DNA from: Myxococcaceae bacterium
GTDB lineage: Bacteria > Myxococcota > Myxococcia > Myxococcales > Myxococcaceae
DNA: 35,291 bases
Assembly (NCBI GenBank): GCA_025459425.1
Contig: JALOQF010000025.1
Span: 1-35,291, forward strand
Reading direction: 5' to 3'
Below the pieces are notes generated by a model that had not been told where the DNA came from, searched no databases, and worked only from the letters and a program-made list of their open reading frames with translations. Positions within the stretch are counted from its first letter, which is position 1, and each line of letters begins with the position of its first letter. Both the position numbers and the translations under genes were made by a program. Below, piece by piece: positions 25,261 to 34,150 of the stretch.

Positions 25261-25476
25261 TCAGCCTCCGCGGCGCCCATGCCGCGAGCTCGCCGTCGCC
25301 GACTTCATCTGCCGTGCGTGCTCGCTGCCCCTGACGCTCTTCGTCGGGGGTTGCTCCCTGCTCGCTGCGGCCTTCTCAGCGCTCCGGGTGCGCCGGCTGG
25401 CCCGCGTCACCCGCTTGGTCCGGGGCGCGCCGCTGCGCTCGGTGGCGCGCTTCGCCGACTGGGCTCTGGTGGTCAT
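25261..25476 (-). CDS. Small, very basic protein, unknown
   Basis: A 71-residue Arg/Lys/Ser/Thr/Ala-rich protein (for example RSGAPRTKRVTRASRRTRS) with no hydrophobic segment. I do not recognise it. The composition suggests a nucleic-acid-binding or disordered protein, like the histone-H1-type tails found in some bacteria. The best support is a Shine-Dalgarno sequence (AGGAGA at 25482-25487) five bases before the ATG. It lies 76 bases upstream of the export adaptor in the same direction. An overlapping plus-strand frame is less convincing because it has no start signal. Confidence 0.5.
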   Translation of the reverse strand: MTTRAQSAKRATERSGAPRTKRVTRASRRTRSAEKAAASREQPPTKSVRGSEHARQMKSATASSRHGRRGG

Positions 25477-25481
25477 GGTCG

Positions 25482-25487
25482 TCTCCT
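25482..25487 (-). promoter_or_regulatory. Shine-Dalgarno sequence AGGAGA
   Basis: AGGAGA on the minus strand, five bases before the ATG at 25476. It is one of the clearest ribosome-binding sites in the window and decides that the small basic frame is probably real. Confidence 0.6.
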
Positions 25488-25725
25488 GGTTGGCGAGGGG
25501 GCGCAGCGTCGTCACCCCGGGTGGACTTCCTCGTGCTGCACCTCGTGGGCCTTCGTTCGCGGCGCCCGACGTCACTGTCATCCCGGTGCCCGTCACGCCT
25601 CGTCTGCTCCGGGTCGCCGGCCGCGTGTCAGCTCGCGCTCGACGGTGGAGCGACAGCATCGCGCGTGCCACGTCAGCGGGGGGCCCCGAGGCACGGAGCT
25701 CCGGCCCTATCGACCGATTCGCCTT

Positions 25726-25761
25726 CCATCAACGTGAGCGACGGAGCCATCAACTTGATGG
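25726..25761. promoter_or_regulatory. Palindrome with upstream half-site copy, possible operator
   Basis: In the 345-base gap 25477-25821, a perfect 15-base palindrome CCATCAACTTGATGG (25747-25761) is preceded by a direct copy of its left half, CCATCAAC (25726-25733). The two left halves are 21 bases apart, two helical turns. The arrangement suits a dimeric regulator binding upstream of the HPF-like gene. Apart from this, the sigma-54-like motif at 25794 and the ribosome-binding site at 25482, nothing was recognised in the gap. Confidence 0.45.
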
Positions 25762-25793
25762 GACGGGGCCGGCGCTCGGGGGGAGCACGGGTG

Positions 25794-25809
25794 TGGTCGT
25801 CGGTTTGCA
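25794..25809 (+). promoter_or_regulatory. Sigma-54-like promoter motif
   Basis: TGG-8 bases-TTTGCA: the -24 GG and the -12 GC have the exact spacing of the sigma-54 consensus TGGCAC-N5-TTGCA. TGG and TTGCA match, while the CAC after TGG does not. The predicted start of transcription (~25820) is only about two bases before the ATG at 25822, so the message would be leaderless or the true start codon would be the GTG at 25840 or 25846. Confidence 0.3.
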
Positions 25810-25821
25810 ACCCGCCCCGGC

Positions 25822-26178
25822 ATGCGCCCCTCGACCCCAGTGCCCGTGCAGATCAACACCGATGCCACGCTCACGAGCCACGAGGCCCGACGTGAGCGCA
25901 TCACCGGCGTCGTGACGAGCGCGGTGGAACACGTTCGCGATCGAATCAGCCGCGTCGAAGTGCACTTGAGCGTCGAGCACGCCCATCACCCCACGGGGAG
26001 CAACGTGCGCTGCCTCATGGAGGCGCGCATCGAGCGGCACCCGCCCGTGGCCGTCTCGCACACGTCGGGCTCGCTCGAAGACGCCGTCGACGGCGCCGCC
26101 GACAAGCTCCAGCGCACGCTCGAGCACCTGCTCGTTCGTGACGACCGGCACCATCGCGAGACCATCAGACACGCGTGA
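25822..26178 (+). CDS. HPF/RaiA-like ribosome-associated protein
   Basis: A 118-residue protein with the fold pattern of ribosome hibernation factors: a first strand (PVQINTD), a helix (RRERITGVVTSAVEHVRDRI), strands VEVHLSVEH and RCLMEARIERHPPVAVSH, and the final helix EDAVDGAADKLQRTLEHLL, whose 'AIDxAADKxxR' shape is family-typical. Family members bind the 30S subunit at tRNA and mRNA sites and store ribosomes in slow growth. It is the short form without the C-terminal dimerisation domain. The strand 3 segment 'HPPVAV' is like variants often found beside stress genes rather than beside rpoN. The ATG at 25822 lacks a Shine-Dalgarno sequence. Confidence 0.82.
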   Translation: MRPSTPVPVQINTDATLTSHEARRERITGVVTSAVEHVRDRISRVEVHLSVEHAHHPTGSNVRCLMEARIERHPPVAVSHTSGSLEDAVDGAADKLQRTLEHLLVRDDRHHRETIRHA

Positions 26179-26200
26179 CGTCGGGCCCGCGGGGGCCGCG

Positions 26201-27424
26201 TCAGCCGACGCGACGAGCGGCGCGGCGACGGCGCAGGAGCAGCAGCGTCGCTCCCACGAACCCACCGCCGACCGTCGAGCAGCTGGGCGACGGTGCCGGA
26301 GCTGGCTGTGGCCTCGTGGGCGCTCCCCCGTCGGGCACGCCCCCATCCATCGCGGGCTCGACTGGCATCACCTCGACGTCGGTCACCTGACACGACCCAC
26401 GCACACACGCCTGCCCCGAGGGGCAGAGCGGCCCTTCGTCTACCTGTCCGTCGCAGTCGTCGTCGAGCAGGTTGCAGCGCTCGGTGAGCGGCCGGCCCGG
26501 CATGCATGACGTCGGGTCGCAGGTCAGCCCCAACGCCGCGCACCAGCCCGTGCCGCAGCGCACGCGCACGCCTTCGTCGGTGCGCCCATCGCAGTTGTCG
26601 TCGCGCTGGTTGCACGTCTCCGTCGCCCCGGGCCGAACCATCGCGTCGCGGTCGTCACAGTCCTGGTCGTTCGGAGCGCGGCCTGACGACGAGCAGCCCG
26701 TCATCATCGCGCCGCGGCGGTCTCCGAAGCCGTCGCCGTCGGCGTCGGGCCATGTCGTCGCGTTCGACAGCCCCTCGTCCATCTGGGTGTCGCAGTCGTC
26801 GTCCTTGCCGTTGCAGCGCTCGACGCCGCCGGGCACCACCGTGCCGTCGAAGTCGTCGCAGTCGCCATCTCGCGTCGAGAAGCCCTGCGGGACCGAGCAG
26901 TCGAGCGCGGTGCCGTTCGCCATCGAGCCCACGCCGTCTCCGTCGAAGTCCCGGAAGTACGTCGTGCCTGCGCAGCCGAAGACGAGCTGGCGCCGCGCTT
27001 CGCCGGTGGTGTCTCCACCGCTGCGCCCATCGCCGTTGCCCAGCACCGTCCACGCCGAGAGCTCGGCGCCTCCCGCACCGGCCGGCGCCGTCCACTGCAC
27101 CTGGAAGGACACCTGCCCTCCTTGCGTCGCCTTGACGCCCGCCTGCACGACGTCGCCGTTGAGGAGCCGCGTGCTCTGCCCCGGCACCAGGGTGAAGCTG
27201 CCGCGCGTCGTGGTGAGGAACAGGCCGCCGTTCAGCCCCGCGCCCCGCGCCGTCACCGTCACCAGCACCGTCGCCCCGGGCGTCACCGTGGGCGGGTTCA
27301 ACTCGAGCGTCGTCGTGTGCGCTGCCGACGAATGGCACCCCTGGCAGCCCGAGGCAGCGATGCCGGCCGACCGCGCTGCAGCGGCGAACGGGAGCAGAAG
27401 GACGAGGACGAAGAGGCTGCGCAT
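26201..27424 (-). CDS. MYXO-CTERM surface protein with CxxCH and MopE-type motifs
   Basis: A 407-residue exported protein. The signal peptide (MRSLFVLVLLLPFAAAARSA) leads into SGCQGCHSS, a CxxCH motif near the mature N-terminus, and a beta-sandwich domain (~35-145, TLELNPPTVTPGATVLVTV) like that of MXAN_6652-type 'choice-of-anchor' proteins. Three MopE-like metal-binding modules follow (DCDDFDGTVVPGGVERCNG; QDCDDRDAMVRPGATETCN; TERCNLLDDDCDGQVDEG). The C-terminus has a Pro-rich linker, a Cys, a hydrophobic stretch and an RRRR tail: the MYXO-CTERM sorting signal, which leads to surface anchoring. The ATG at 27424 is set by the signal peptide. It is divergent from the kinase gene, with 103 bases between. 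The product is probably a cell-surface calcium- or copper-binding protein. Confidence 0.88.
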   Translation of the reverse strand: MRSLFVLVLLLPFAAAARSAGIAASGCQGCHSSAAHTTTLELNPPTVTPGATVLVTVTARGAGLNGGLFLTTTRGSFTLVPGQSTRLLNGDVVQAGVKATQGGQVSFQVQWTAPAGAGGAELSAWTVLGNGDGRSGGDTTGEARRQLVFGCAGTTYFRDFDGDGVGSMANGTALDCSVPQGFSTRDGDCDDFDGTVVPGGVERCNGKDDDCDTQMDEGLSNATTWPDADGDGFGDRRGAMMTGCSSSGRAPNDQDCDDRDAMVRPGATETCNQRDDNCDGRTDEGVRVRCGTGWCAALGLTCDPTSCMPGRPLTERCNLLDDDCDGQVDEGPLCPSGQACVRGSCQVTDVEVMPVEPAMDGGVPDGGAPTRPQPAPAPSPSCSTVGGGFVGATLLLLRRRRAARRVG

Positions 27425-27474
27425 CGGTACCCACCGTGCCAAGCGACCGGCCCCTCTGACAACTGAGCACCGCA

Positions 27475-27489
27475 GGTGGCAGATCCACC
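27475..27489. other. Short inverted repeat in the divergent gap
   Basis: GGTGG and CCACC around a five-base loop, between the divergent MYXO-CTERM and kinase genes. It may be an operator or chance; the stem is only five bases. Confidence 0.2.
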
Positions 27490-27511
27490 CGGCACGGGCC
27501 TCATTTGATGC

Positions 27512-27517
27512 TAGCTT
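27512..27517 (+). promoter_or_regulatory. Candidate -10 box (TAGCTT) of the kinase operon
   Basis: TAGCTT lies in an A/T-richer patch (27503-27526) ten bases before the kinase ATG. No Shine-Dalgarno sequence separates them, so a very short leader is implied. No -35 hexamer at the usual distance was recognised. Confidence 0.35.
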
Positions 27518-27527
27518 TCTTCGAAAC

Positions 27528-29606
<2,079 letters not shown>

Positions 29607-29639
29607 CGCTCCCGGGTGGGGGGCAGGAGAGACGTTTTC

Positions 29640-30614
29640 ATGGTGTTCATGCACGCGCTGGCGGTGGCCCTGGTGGTGGCCGCGCCCGGCAAGACGAAGC
29701 CCGCGACGACGCCCACGGTGGCGGCGGACCCGACGGCGAAGGCCAAGGAAGCCTTCCTCACCGGCCAGCGCTTCTACAAAGAGGCCCGCTACGCCGACGC
29801 CATCGCGAAGTTCGAAGAGGCGTACTCGCTGAAGCCGAGCCCGGTGCTCTTCTACAACATCGGCCGCTGCCACGAGCAGCTCGGCGACGTGCCGAAGGCT
29901 CTTCGGGCGTACCGCGACTACCTGCGCATGGCGCCCGACGCGAAGGACAAGGACACGGTGAGCGACGCCATCGCGAACCTCGAGCGGCGGCTCAAGGAGA
30001 AGGGCCTGCAGCAGCTCATGGTGTTCGCCGACCCGCCCACGGCCATCATCGAAGTGGACGGCAAGGTGCTCGGCAACTCGCCCGCGTCGGTCGAACTCAC
30101 GGCGGGCAACCACAAGCTGGTGGTGAAGGCCGAGGGCTTCGAGACGACCGAGCGTTCGTTCGTGATGCAGACCTCGCGCGCGACCGAGATGACCATCAAC
30201 CTGCGTCCGGTGGCGGCCAAGCCGATGGACCCGCCGCCGCCTCCGCCGCCGCTCGTCGACGCGCCGAAGAAGGACGAGCCGAAGGTGGCCGCGCTCACGC
30301 CGACGAAGGACGTGACGGGCACGTCGTCAGGCGCGACGGACGTCACGAAGCCGGCGGAGCCCGCGCGGACGGGCGGCCGCTTGTGGACGTGGGTGGCTGG
30401 CGGCGCGGCGGTGGCTGCGGCGGGCGCTGGCGTCGGCATGGGCTTCGCGGCGCAGGAAGCGTCGCAACGCACGGCGAACCCGCCGATGGGCCTGACGCCG
30501 GCGCAGCAGGCCGTCAACGCGCAGGGCCTCGCGACGGGGGCGAACGTGGCGTACGGCGTGGCCGGCGCGGCGGCGGTGGCGGCGGTGGTGCTCTTCTTCA
30601 TCGAGGGTCGCTGA
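29640..30614 (+). CDS. TPR- and PEGA-domain membrane protein
   Basis: A 324-residue protein. A short hydrophobic N-terminus (FMHALAVALVVAAPG) may be a signal peptide. Tetratricopeptide repeats fill ~40-115 (FLTGQRFYKEARYADAIAKF; ALRAYRDYLRMAPDA), followed by a PEGA domain (~125-195, DPPTAIIEVDGKVLGNSPA), a poly-Pro linker (PPPPPPPL) and two hydrophobic segments near the end (WTWVAGGAAVAAAGAGVGM; GVAGAAAVAAVVLFF). The layout is frequent in myxobacteria, usually beside kinases with the same PEGA domain; a role as periplasmic scaffold is inferred. The ATG at 29640 is chosen because AGGAGA (29625-29630) precedes it by nine bases; a GTG at 29616 and an ATG at 29649 are alternatives. The stop is one base before the next gene's ATG. 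Confidence 0.88.
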   Translation: MVFMHALAVALVVAAPGKTKPATTPTVAADPTAKAKEAFLTGQRFYKEARYADAIAKFEEAYSLKPSPVLFYNIGRCHEQLGDVPKALRAYRDYLRMAPDAKDKDTVSDAIANLERRLKEKGLQQLMVFADPPTAIIEVDGKVLGNSPASVELTAGNHKLVVKAEGFETTERSFVMQTSRATEMTINLRPVAAKPMDPPPPPPPLVDAPKKDEPKVAALTPTKDVTGTSSGATDVTKPAEPARTGGRLWTWVAGGAAVAAAGAGVGMGFAAQEASQRTANPPMGLTPAQQAVNAQGLATGANVAYGVAGAAAVAAVVLFFIEGR

Positions 30615-30615
30615 C

Positions 30616-33417
30616 ATGAATACGGGACTGAGGCTGAGCCTGATGGTGGCGGTGGTGTCGGGTGGCTGCGTTCTCGACTTCAAGGAAGGCGGCCCGTGCA
30701 CCTCGAGTGACGAGTGCCCCACGGGGCAGACGTGCGAGGCCGGGGTGTGCCTCAAGATGGGCGGCATGACGGGCGGTGGCTCGGCGGGTGGCTCCGCGGG
30801 CGGAACGGCCGGTGGGAGGGCGGGCGGAACGGCCGGTGGGACCGCGGGCGGAGTGGCTGGTGGGACGGCCGGTGGGACAGGGGGCGGCGTGGCCGGTGGA
30901 GATGCCGGTGGTGTGGCGGGTGGATCTGCAGGTGGTGATGCGGGTGGAGTCGCTGGCGGGTCCGCGGGTGGCTCGGCCGGTGGAATGGGTGGCGGCGACG
31001 CCGGCGGTTCGGCCGGAGGCGTGGCCGGTGGTTCGGCAGGTGGCAGCGCCGGCGGTTCGGCCGGAGGCATGGCCGGTGGTTCGGCGGGAGGCTCTGCTGG
31101 CGGTGCTGGCGGAGGCATGGCACCCGACGCTGGCCTTGGACCCGAAGGCATGGGCACGACGTGCGCGGACGGTATCGACAACGACCAGGACGGAGACACG
31201 GACTGCGAGGACTCGGCCTGCAACGGTCAGACGTGCCGTGCAACTCAAGGTGTCTGCGACCTCGCAGAGGTCTGTACCGGGGGCATGTGTCCCGCCGACG
31301 AGAAGCGCGCGCCAGGGACGACCTGTCGAATGGCGGCCACCGGCTCGTGCGATGTCTCCGAGGAGTGCGACGGCACCGCGAACGATTGCCCGGCAGATGC
31401 CTTTCGCGCGATGGGGATCGTCTGCAGGCCAGCGTCCGATGCTTGCGACGTCGCCGAGACCTGCTCCGGGACGAGCGCTGCGTGCCCGACTGACGGGTTC
31501 GCTGCTGCGACCACGGTTTGCCGCATGCAGGCGGGAGATTGCGACATCGCCGAGACCTGTACCGGTTCGTCGCCTGCGTGCCCCTCTGACGCGCGGCGCC
31601 CGTCGACCGAGGTTTGTCGTGCAGCGACCGGCCCGTGCGACGTCGCAGAGTCCTGCAATGGGGCGGTCGATTGTCCAGCTGATCGGGTCGCGAGCGCTGG
31701 CACCGAATGTCGGCGAGTGAACGGAAGCTGCGACGTCGCGGAGGTGTGCGACGGAACGGCCACGACGTGCCCGAACGATGGGTTCCGTGGATCCGGGAGC
31801 GTGTGTCGCGCCGCCGCTCCAGGGGGCTGTGACGTGGAGGAGACGTGTACCGGTTCCTCCGCTGCGTGCCCTCAAGATGGTTTCGCTGCTGCGATGACCG
31901 TTTGCCGGGCTGCGGCTGGTGCGTGCGACCTCGAGGAGCGCTGCTCTGGGAACTCTGCTGCGTGTCCAGCAGACAGCGTCGTGCCAGCAAGTGCGATGCA
32001 GCAGTGTCGCGCAAGCACTGGTACCACCTGCGACCCACCTGAAGTGTGCACGGGTGGTGTCAGCTGCCCTGCAGATGTGACGGGTTGTTCCCCCACGCAG
32101 TACTGCGCTGGCGCAAACGGATGCTTGCCACGAAAAGCGCTTGGCCAGAGCTGCAGCGGTGCGGGAGAATGTCAATCTGGCTTCTGTGCCCGTGATGCGT
32201 CGGGGAACGGGGTGTGCTGCAACAGCGCGTGCAACGGAGCGTGCGAAGTCTGCAGCGCTACGGGTTCGTGCAGCTTCCGCCCGAACAGCGAACGTTGTCG
32301 CCCATCGGCGGGAGCCTGTGACCCGGCCGAGTTCTGTACTGGCAACTCCTCGAGTTGCCCGCCAGACGCCCTGTCACCCTCCACCTTCGAATGTCGGCCG
32401 AGTACAGGCATTTGCGACCCTGCAGAGCTTTGCACCGGCAACAGTCCATCGTGTCCTGCGAACGCGCTCGCGAGCGCTTCTGTTCAGTGTCGTGCAAGTC
32501 AAGGTGTCTGCGACCCCGCGGAGTTCTGCTCGGGTTCGTCTGCGATGTGCCCGAGCAACACCTTCTCCTCGGCAGGTACCATCTGCAGAGCATCGGCTGG
32601 GGCGTGTGATGTGACCGAGACCTGCACTGGCTCGTCCGCGGCATGTCCGAACGACACCTTCGCCGCTTCCATGACCGCCTGCGGAATCGCCTTCTGTACG
32701 AATGGGACCCTGACTCCTCAACCCCGCTGCGTTGGAGGCGCGAACACCTGCCAGATGTTCAGCCCCGTCAGCTGCAACGGCTACCAGTGCAATGCAGCCT
32801 CATCGGCCTGCCGCACCACCTGCTCTTCGGACACGGACTGCATGTCGACCCACTACTGCAGCAGCAACAACTCATGCCTTCCGAAGCTTGCTGATGGTCA
32901 GACCTGTACGGCGTCGAACCAATGCGTCAGCTCGAACGGCTGCGTGACGGGCTACGTCGACGCGGACAACGACGGGTACGGAACGGGGACTGCGACGCGG
33001 TTCTGCGGGGTTCTTCCTACCTCTCCCACCCGCTATGTGGGGATCTCAGGGGACTGCTGCGACGCCAGCAACCTGGTGCGCCCGAATCAGACGACCTTCT
33101 TCGATGCACCGATCAGCAGCACCACCTGCCCAGGCGTCGGGTTCAACTACGACTGCTCGTGCTTCTTCAACATCGTGACTGGCACCTGTACGCCGACGAT
33201 TCAGCATCAGTATCCGATCAATGGATGTCAGAGCACCTGTAGCCCGAGCCCGTCGGGCTGCAACGGCACCGGATGGACGGGGTCGTACCCCGGCTGTGGT
33301 GTGACCGGAACGCGCCGAACCTGTGGCACGGGAAGCCTCATCTGCGGGGGCGGAGAGTTCATTCTCGCGTGCACGAACGTCTTGAACGTCATCGGGCAGC
33401 TCGATCGGTGCAAGTGA
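30616..33417 (+). CDS. Lipoprotein with Gly-rich stalk and 13 disintegrin-like Cys repeats
   Basis: A 933-residue surface protein. The signal peptide ends in a loose lipobox (VVSGG-C18), followed by a small Cys knot (CTSSDECPTGQTCEAGVC). A Gly-rich stalk built on GGxAGG runs from 49 to 167. A calcium-binding-like 'DGIDNDQDGDTDCEDSAC' motif follows, then nine Cys repeats (207-490), a Cys-rich spacer, four more (561-688, each 32 residues) and a C-terminal Cys-rich domain with 'YVDADNDGYGTG'. The repeat unit CDxxExCxGxSxxCPxDxF resembles the disintegrin/Cys-rich segment of ADAM proteases. Function is inferred: adhesion, matrix or surface display. The ATG lies one base after the TPR-PEGA stop, so co-translation is likely. 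The Cys-rich part has a lower GC content and looser codon choice than its neighbours. Confidence 0.85.
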   Translation: MNTGLRLSLMVAVVSGGCVLDFKEGGPCTSSDECPTGQTCEAGVCLKMGGMTGGGSAGGSAGGTAGGRAGGTAGGTAGGVAGGTAGGTGGGVAGGDAGGVAGGSAGGDAGGVAGGSAGGSAGGMGGGDAGGSAGGVAGGSAGGSAGGSAGGMAGGSAGGSAGGAGGGMAPDAGLGPEGMGTTCADGIDNDQDGDTDCEDSACNGQTCRATQGVCDLAEVCTGGMCPADEKRAPGTTCRMAATGSCDVSEECDGTANDCPADAFRAMGIVCRPASDACDVAETCSGTSAACPTDGFAAATTVCRMQAGDCDIAETCTGSSPACPSDARRPSTEVCRAATGPCDVAESCNGAVDCPADRVASAGTECRRVNGSCDVAEVCDGTATTCPNDGFRGSGSVCRAAAPGGCDVEETCTGSSAACPQDGFAAAMTVCRAAAGACDLEERCSGNSAACPADSVVPASAMQQCRASTGTTCDPPEVCTGGVSCPADVTGCSPTQYCAGANGCLPRKALGQSCSGAGECQSGFCARDASGNGVCCNSACNGACEVCSATGSCSFRPNSERCRPSAGACDPAEFCTGNSSSCPPDALSPSTFECRPSTGICDPAELCTGNSPSCPANALASASVQCRASQGVCDPAEFCSGSSAMCPSNTFSSAGTICRASAGACDVTETCTGSSAACPNDTFAASMTACGIAFCTNGTLTPQPRCVGGANTCQMFSPVSCNGYQCNAASSACRTTCSSDTDCMSTHYCSSNNSCLPKLADGQTCTASNQCVSSNGCVTGYVDADNDGYGTGTATRFCGVLPTSPTRYVGISGDCCDASNLVRPNQTTFFDAPISSTTCPGVGFNYDCSCFFNIVTGTCTPTIQHQYPINGCQSTCSPSPSGCNGTGWTGSYPGCGVTGTRRTCGTGSLICGGGEFILACTNVLNVIGQLDRCK
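30760..31116 (+). repeat. Gly-rich coding repeat (GGxAGG stalk)
   Basis: About 357 bases encode repeated GGx(A/x)GG hexapeptides (x = S, T, V, R, D, M). Many near-identical short copies, such as GCGGAACGGCCGGTGGGA at least twice near 30800, make it prone to slippage and to collapse in assemblies. Confidence 0.85.
31001..31096 (+). repeat. Two tandem copies of a 48-base unit
   Basis: 31001-31048 and 31049-31096 agree at 42 of 48 positions. The unit encodes sixteen residues of the Gly-rich stalk and is in frame, so gain or loss of a unit keeps the protein open. Confidence 0.75.
31234..32085 (+). repeat. First disintegrin-like repeat array, nine units
   Basis: Nine units of about 31-32 codons, each starting with Cys-Arg (unit 6 with Cys-Arg-Arg) and carrying CDxxExC and CPxD. 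The DNA has diverged between units more than the protein, which suggests old duplication under selection for cysteine spacing. Confidence 0.8.
32296..32679 (+). repeat. Second disintegrin-like repeat array, four units
   Basis: 384 bases, exactly four units of 32 codons, with CDPAExCTGNSxSCP as the typical core. It is separated from the first array by a 70-residue Cys-rich spacer (CSPTQYCAGANGC and CCNSACNGAC segments). Confidence 0.8.
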
Positions 33418-33430
33418 GGCCTCTGGCGGC

Positions 33431-34150
33431 GTGACCGAGGTGGGTGCCGGTATTCTCATCAGCGCGCTCTGGGGAGGGCTGCTCGCCCTCGAGCGTCGCG
33501 CCTTCCTCCAGGCGGCGCTGAGCCGTCCGCTCCCGGCGGCGGTCGGCGTCGGGGCGTTGCTCGGTGACGTCACCTCGGGCCTCATGGTGGGGCTCGTCTT
33601 CGAGCTGTTCCACCTCGGCGGGGCCTCGCTCGGCGGCGCGCACGCGGATCACGAGACGCTCCCGTCGGTCACCGGTGCGTCGCTGGCGGCGGCGTTGGGG
33701 CACGCCAGCGGCTCCGACGCCACGCCCGCCGTGTGGAGTCTCGCCATTCTTCTCTGTGCGCCGCTGGGCATCGTGGGCCGGCGCGTCGACACCCGGCTCG
33801 ACGCGCGCGCGCGGCGCTACCTCGGCCGCCTCGTCGATGCCGTCGACGCGGGGGCCGTCGAGCAGGCCGCACGCCAGAACCTGCGCGCGATGTGGCCCCA
33901 CTTCGCCTTCAGCGCCCTGCTGTGCGGCGGGGCCGTCGTGGTGGGCGGCCTCCTCGCTCCCGTGCAGCAGGCGTTGCCCGTCTCGCTCGTGCGTGGGCTC
34001 GCCTGGGCCTACCCGCTGCTCGCCACCGTCGCCGCCGCCGCCGCCGTGCACGCCAGCCAGGGAGAAGGGCGCCTGCGCATCGCCGCCGTGGTCGCGCTCG
34101 TGGTGGCGCTCGCGCTCCTCGGCGCGCTGGGAGTGCGCACGTGGGCGTGA
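33431..34150 (+). CDS. Mannose-family PTS membrane subunit IIC
   Basis: A 239-residue, strongly hydrophobic protein with about six membrane segments. The start (ISALWGGLLALERRAFLQAA, then LSRPLPAAVGVGALLGD) matches the EIIC-Man/Sor pattern 'GGLLALDRRAFxQxMxSRPL...GLLLGD', followed by VGLVFELFHLGGASLGGAH. In sugar-transporting systems IIC and IID form the membrane channel and receive phosphate transfer from IIAB. Here IIA, IIB, HPr and EI are not in the window. The start is GTG at 33431, 13 bases after the lipoprotein stop; no good Shine-Dalgarno sequence is seen. Its stop overlaps the IID start (GTGA). Confidence 0.88.
   Translation: MTEVGAGILISALWGGLLALERRAFLQAALSRPLPAAVGVGALLGDVTSGLMVGLVFELFHLGGASLGGAHADHETLPSVTGASLAAALGHASGSDATPAVWSLAILLCAPLGIVGRRVDTRLDARARRYLGRLVDAVDAGAVEQAARQNLRAMWPHFAFSALLCGGAVVVGGLLAPVQQALPVSLVRGLAWAYPLLATVAAAAAVHASQGEGRLRIAAVVALVVALALLGALGVRTWA

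Noticed and set aside
27435..27442. TTGGCACG, a perfect sigma-54 -24 element, before the MYXO-CTERM gene
   Set aside because: The -12 position reads GTAC instead of TTGC, and the predicted start would fall inside the coding region.
30327..31223. A minus-strand frame with PPAEPPA repeats
   Set aside because: It is the reverse reading of the GGxAGG stalk. The plus frame has a lipoprotein signal, the Cys repeats and close coupling to the upstream gene.
31234..32679. Regular repeats considered as a CRISPR array
   Set aside because: The units are coding, in frame, divergent at DNA level and share only cysteine spacing; no identical repeats or unique spacers.
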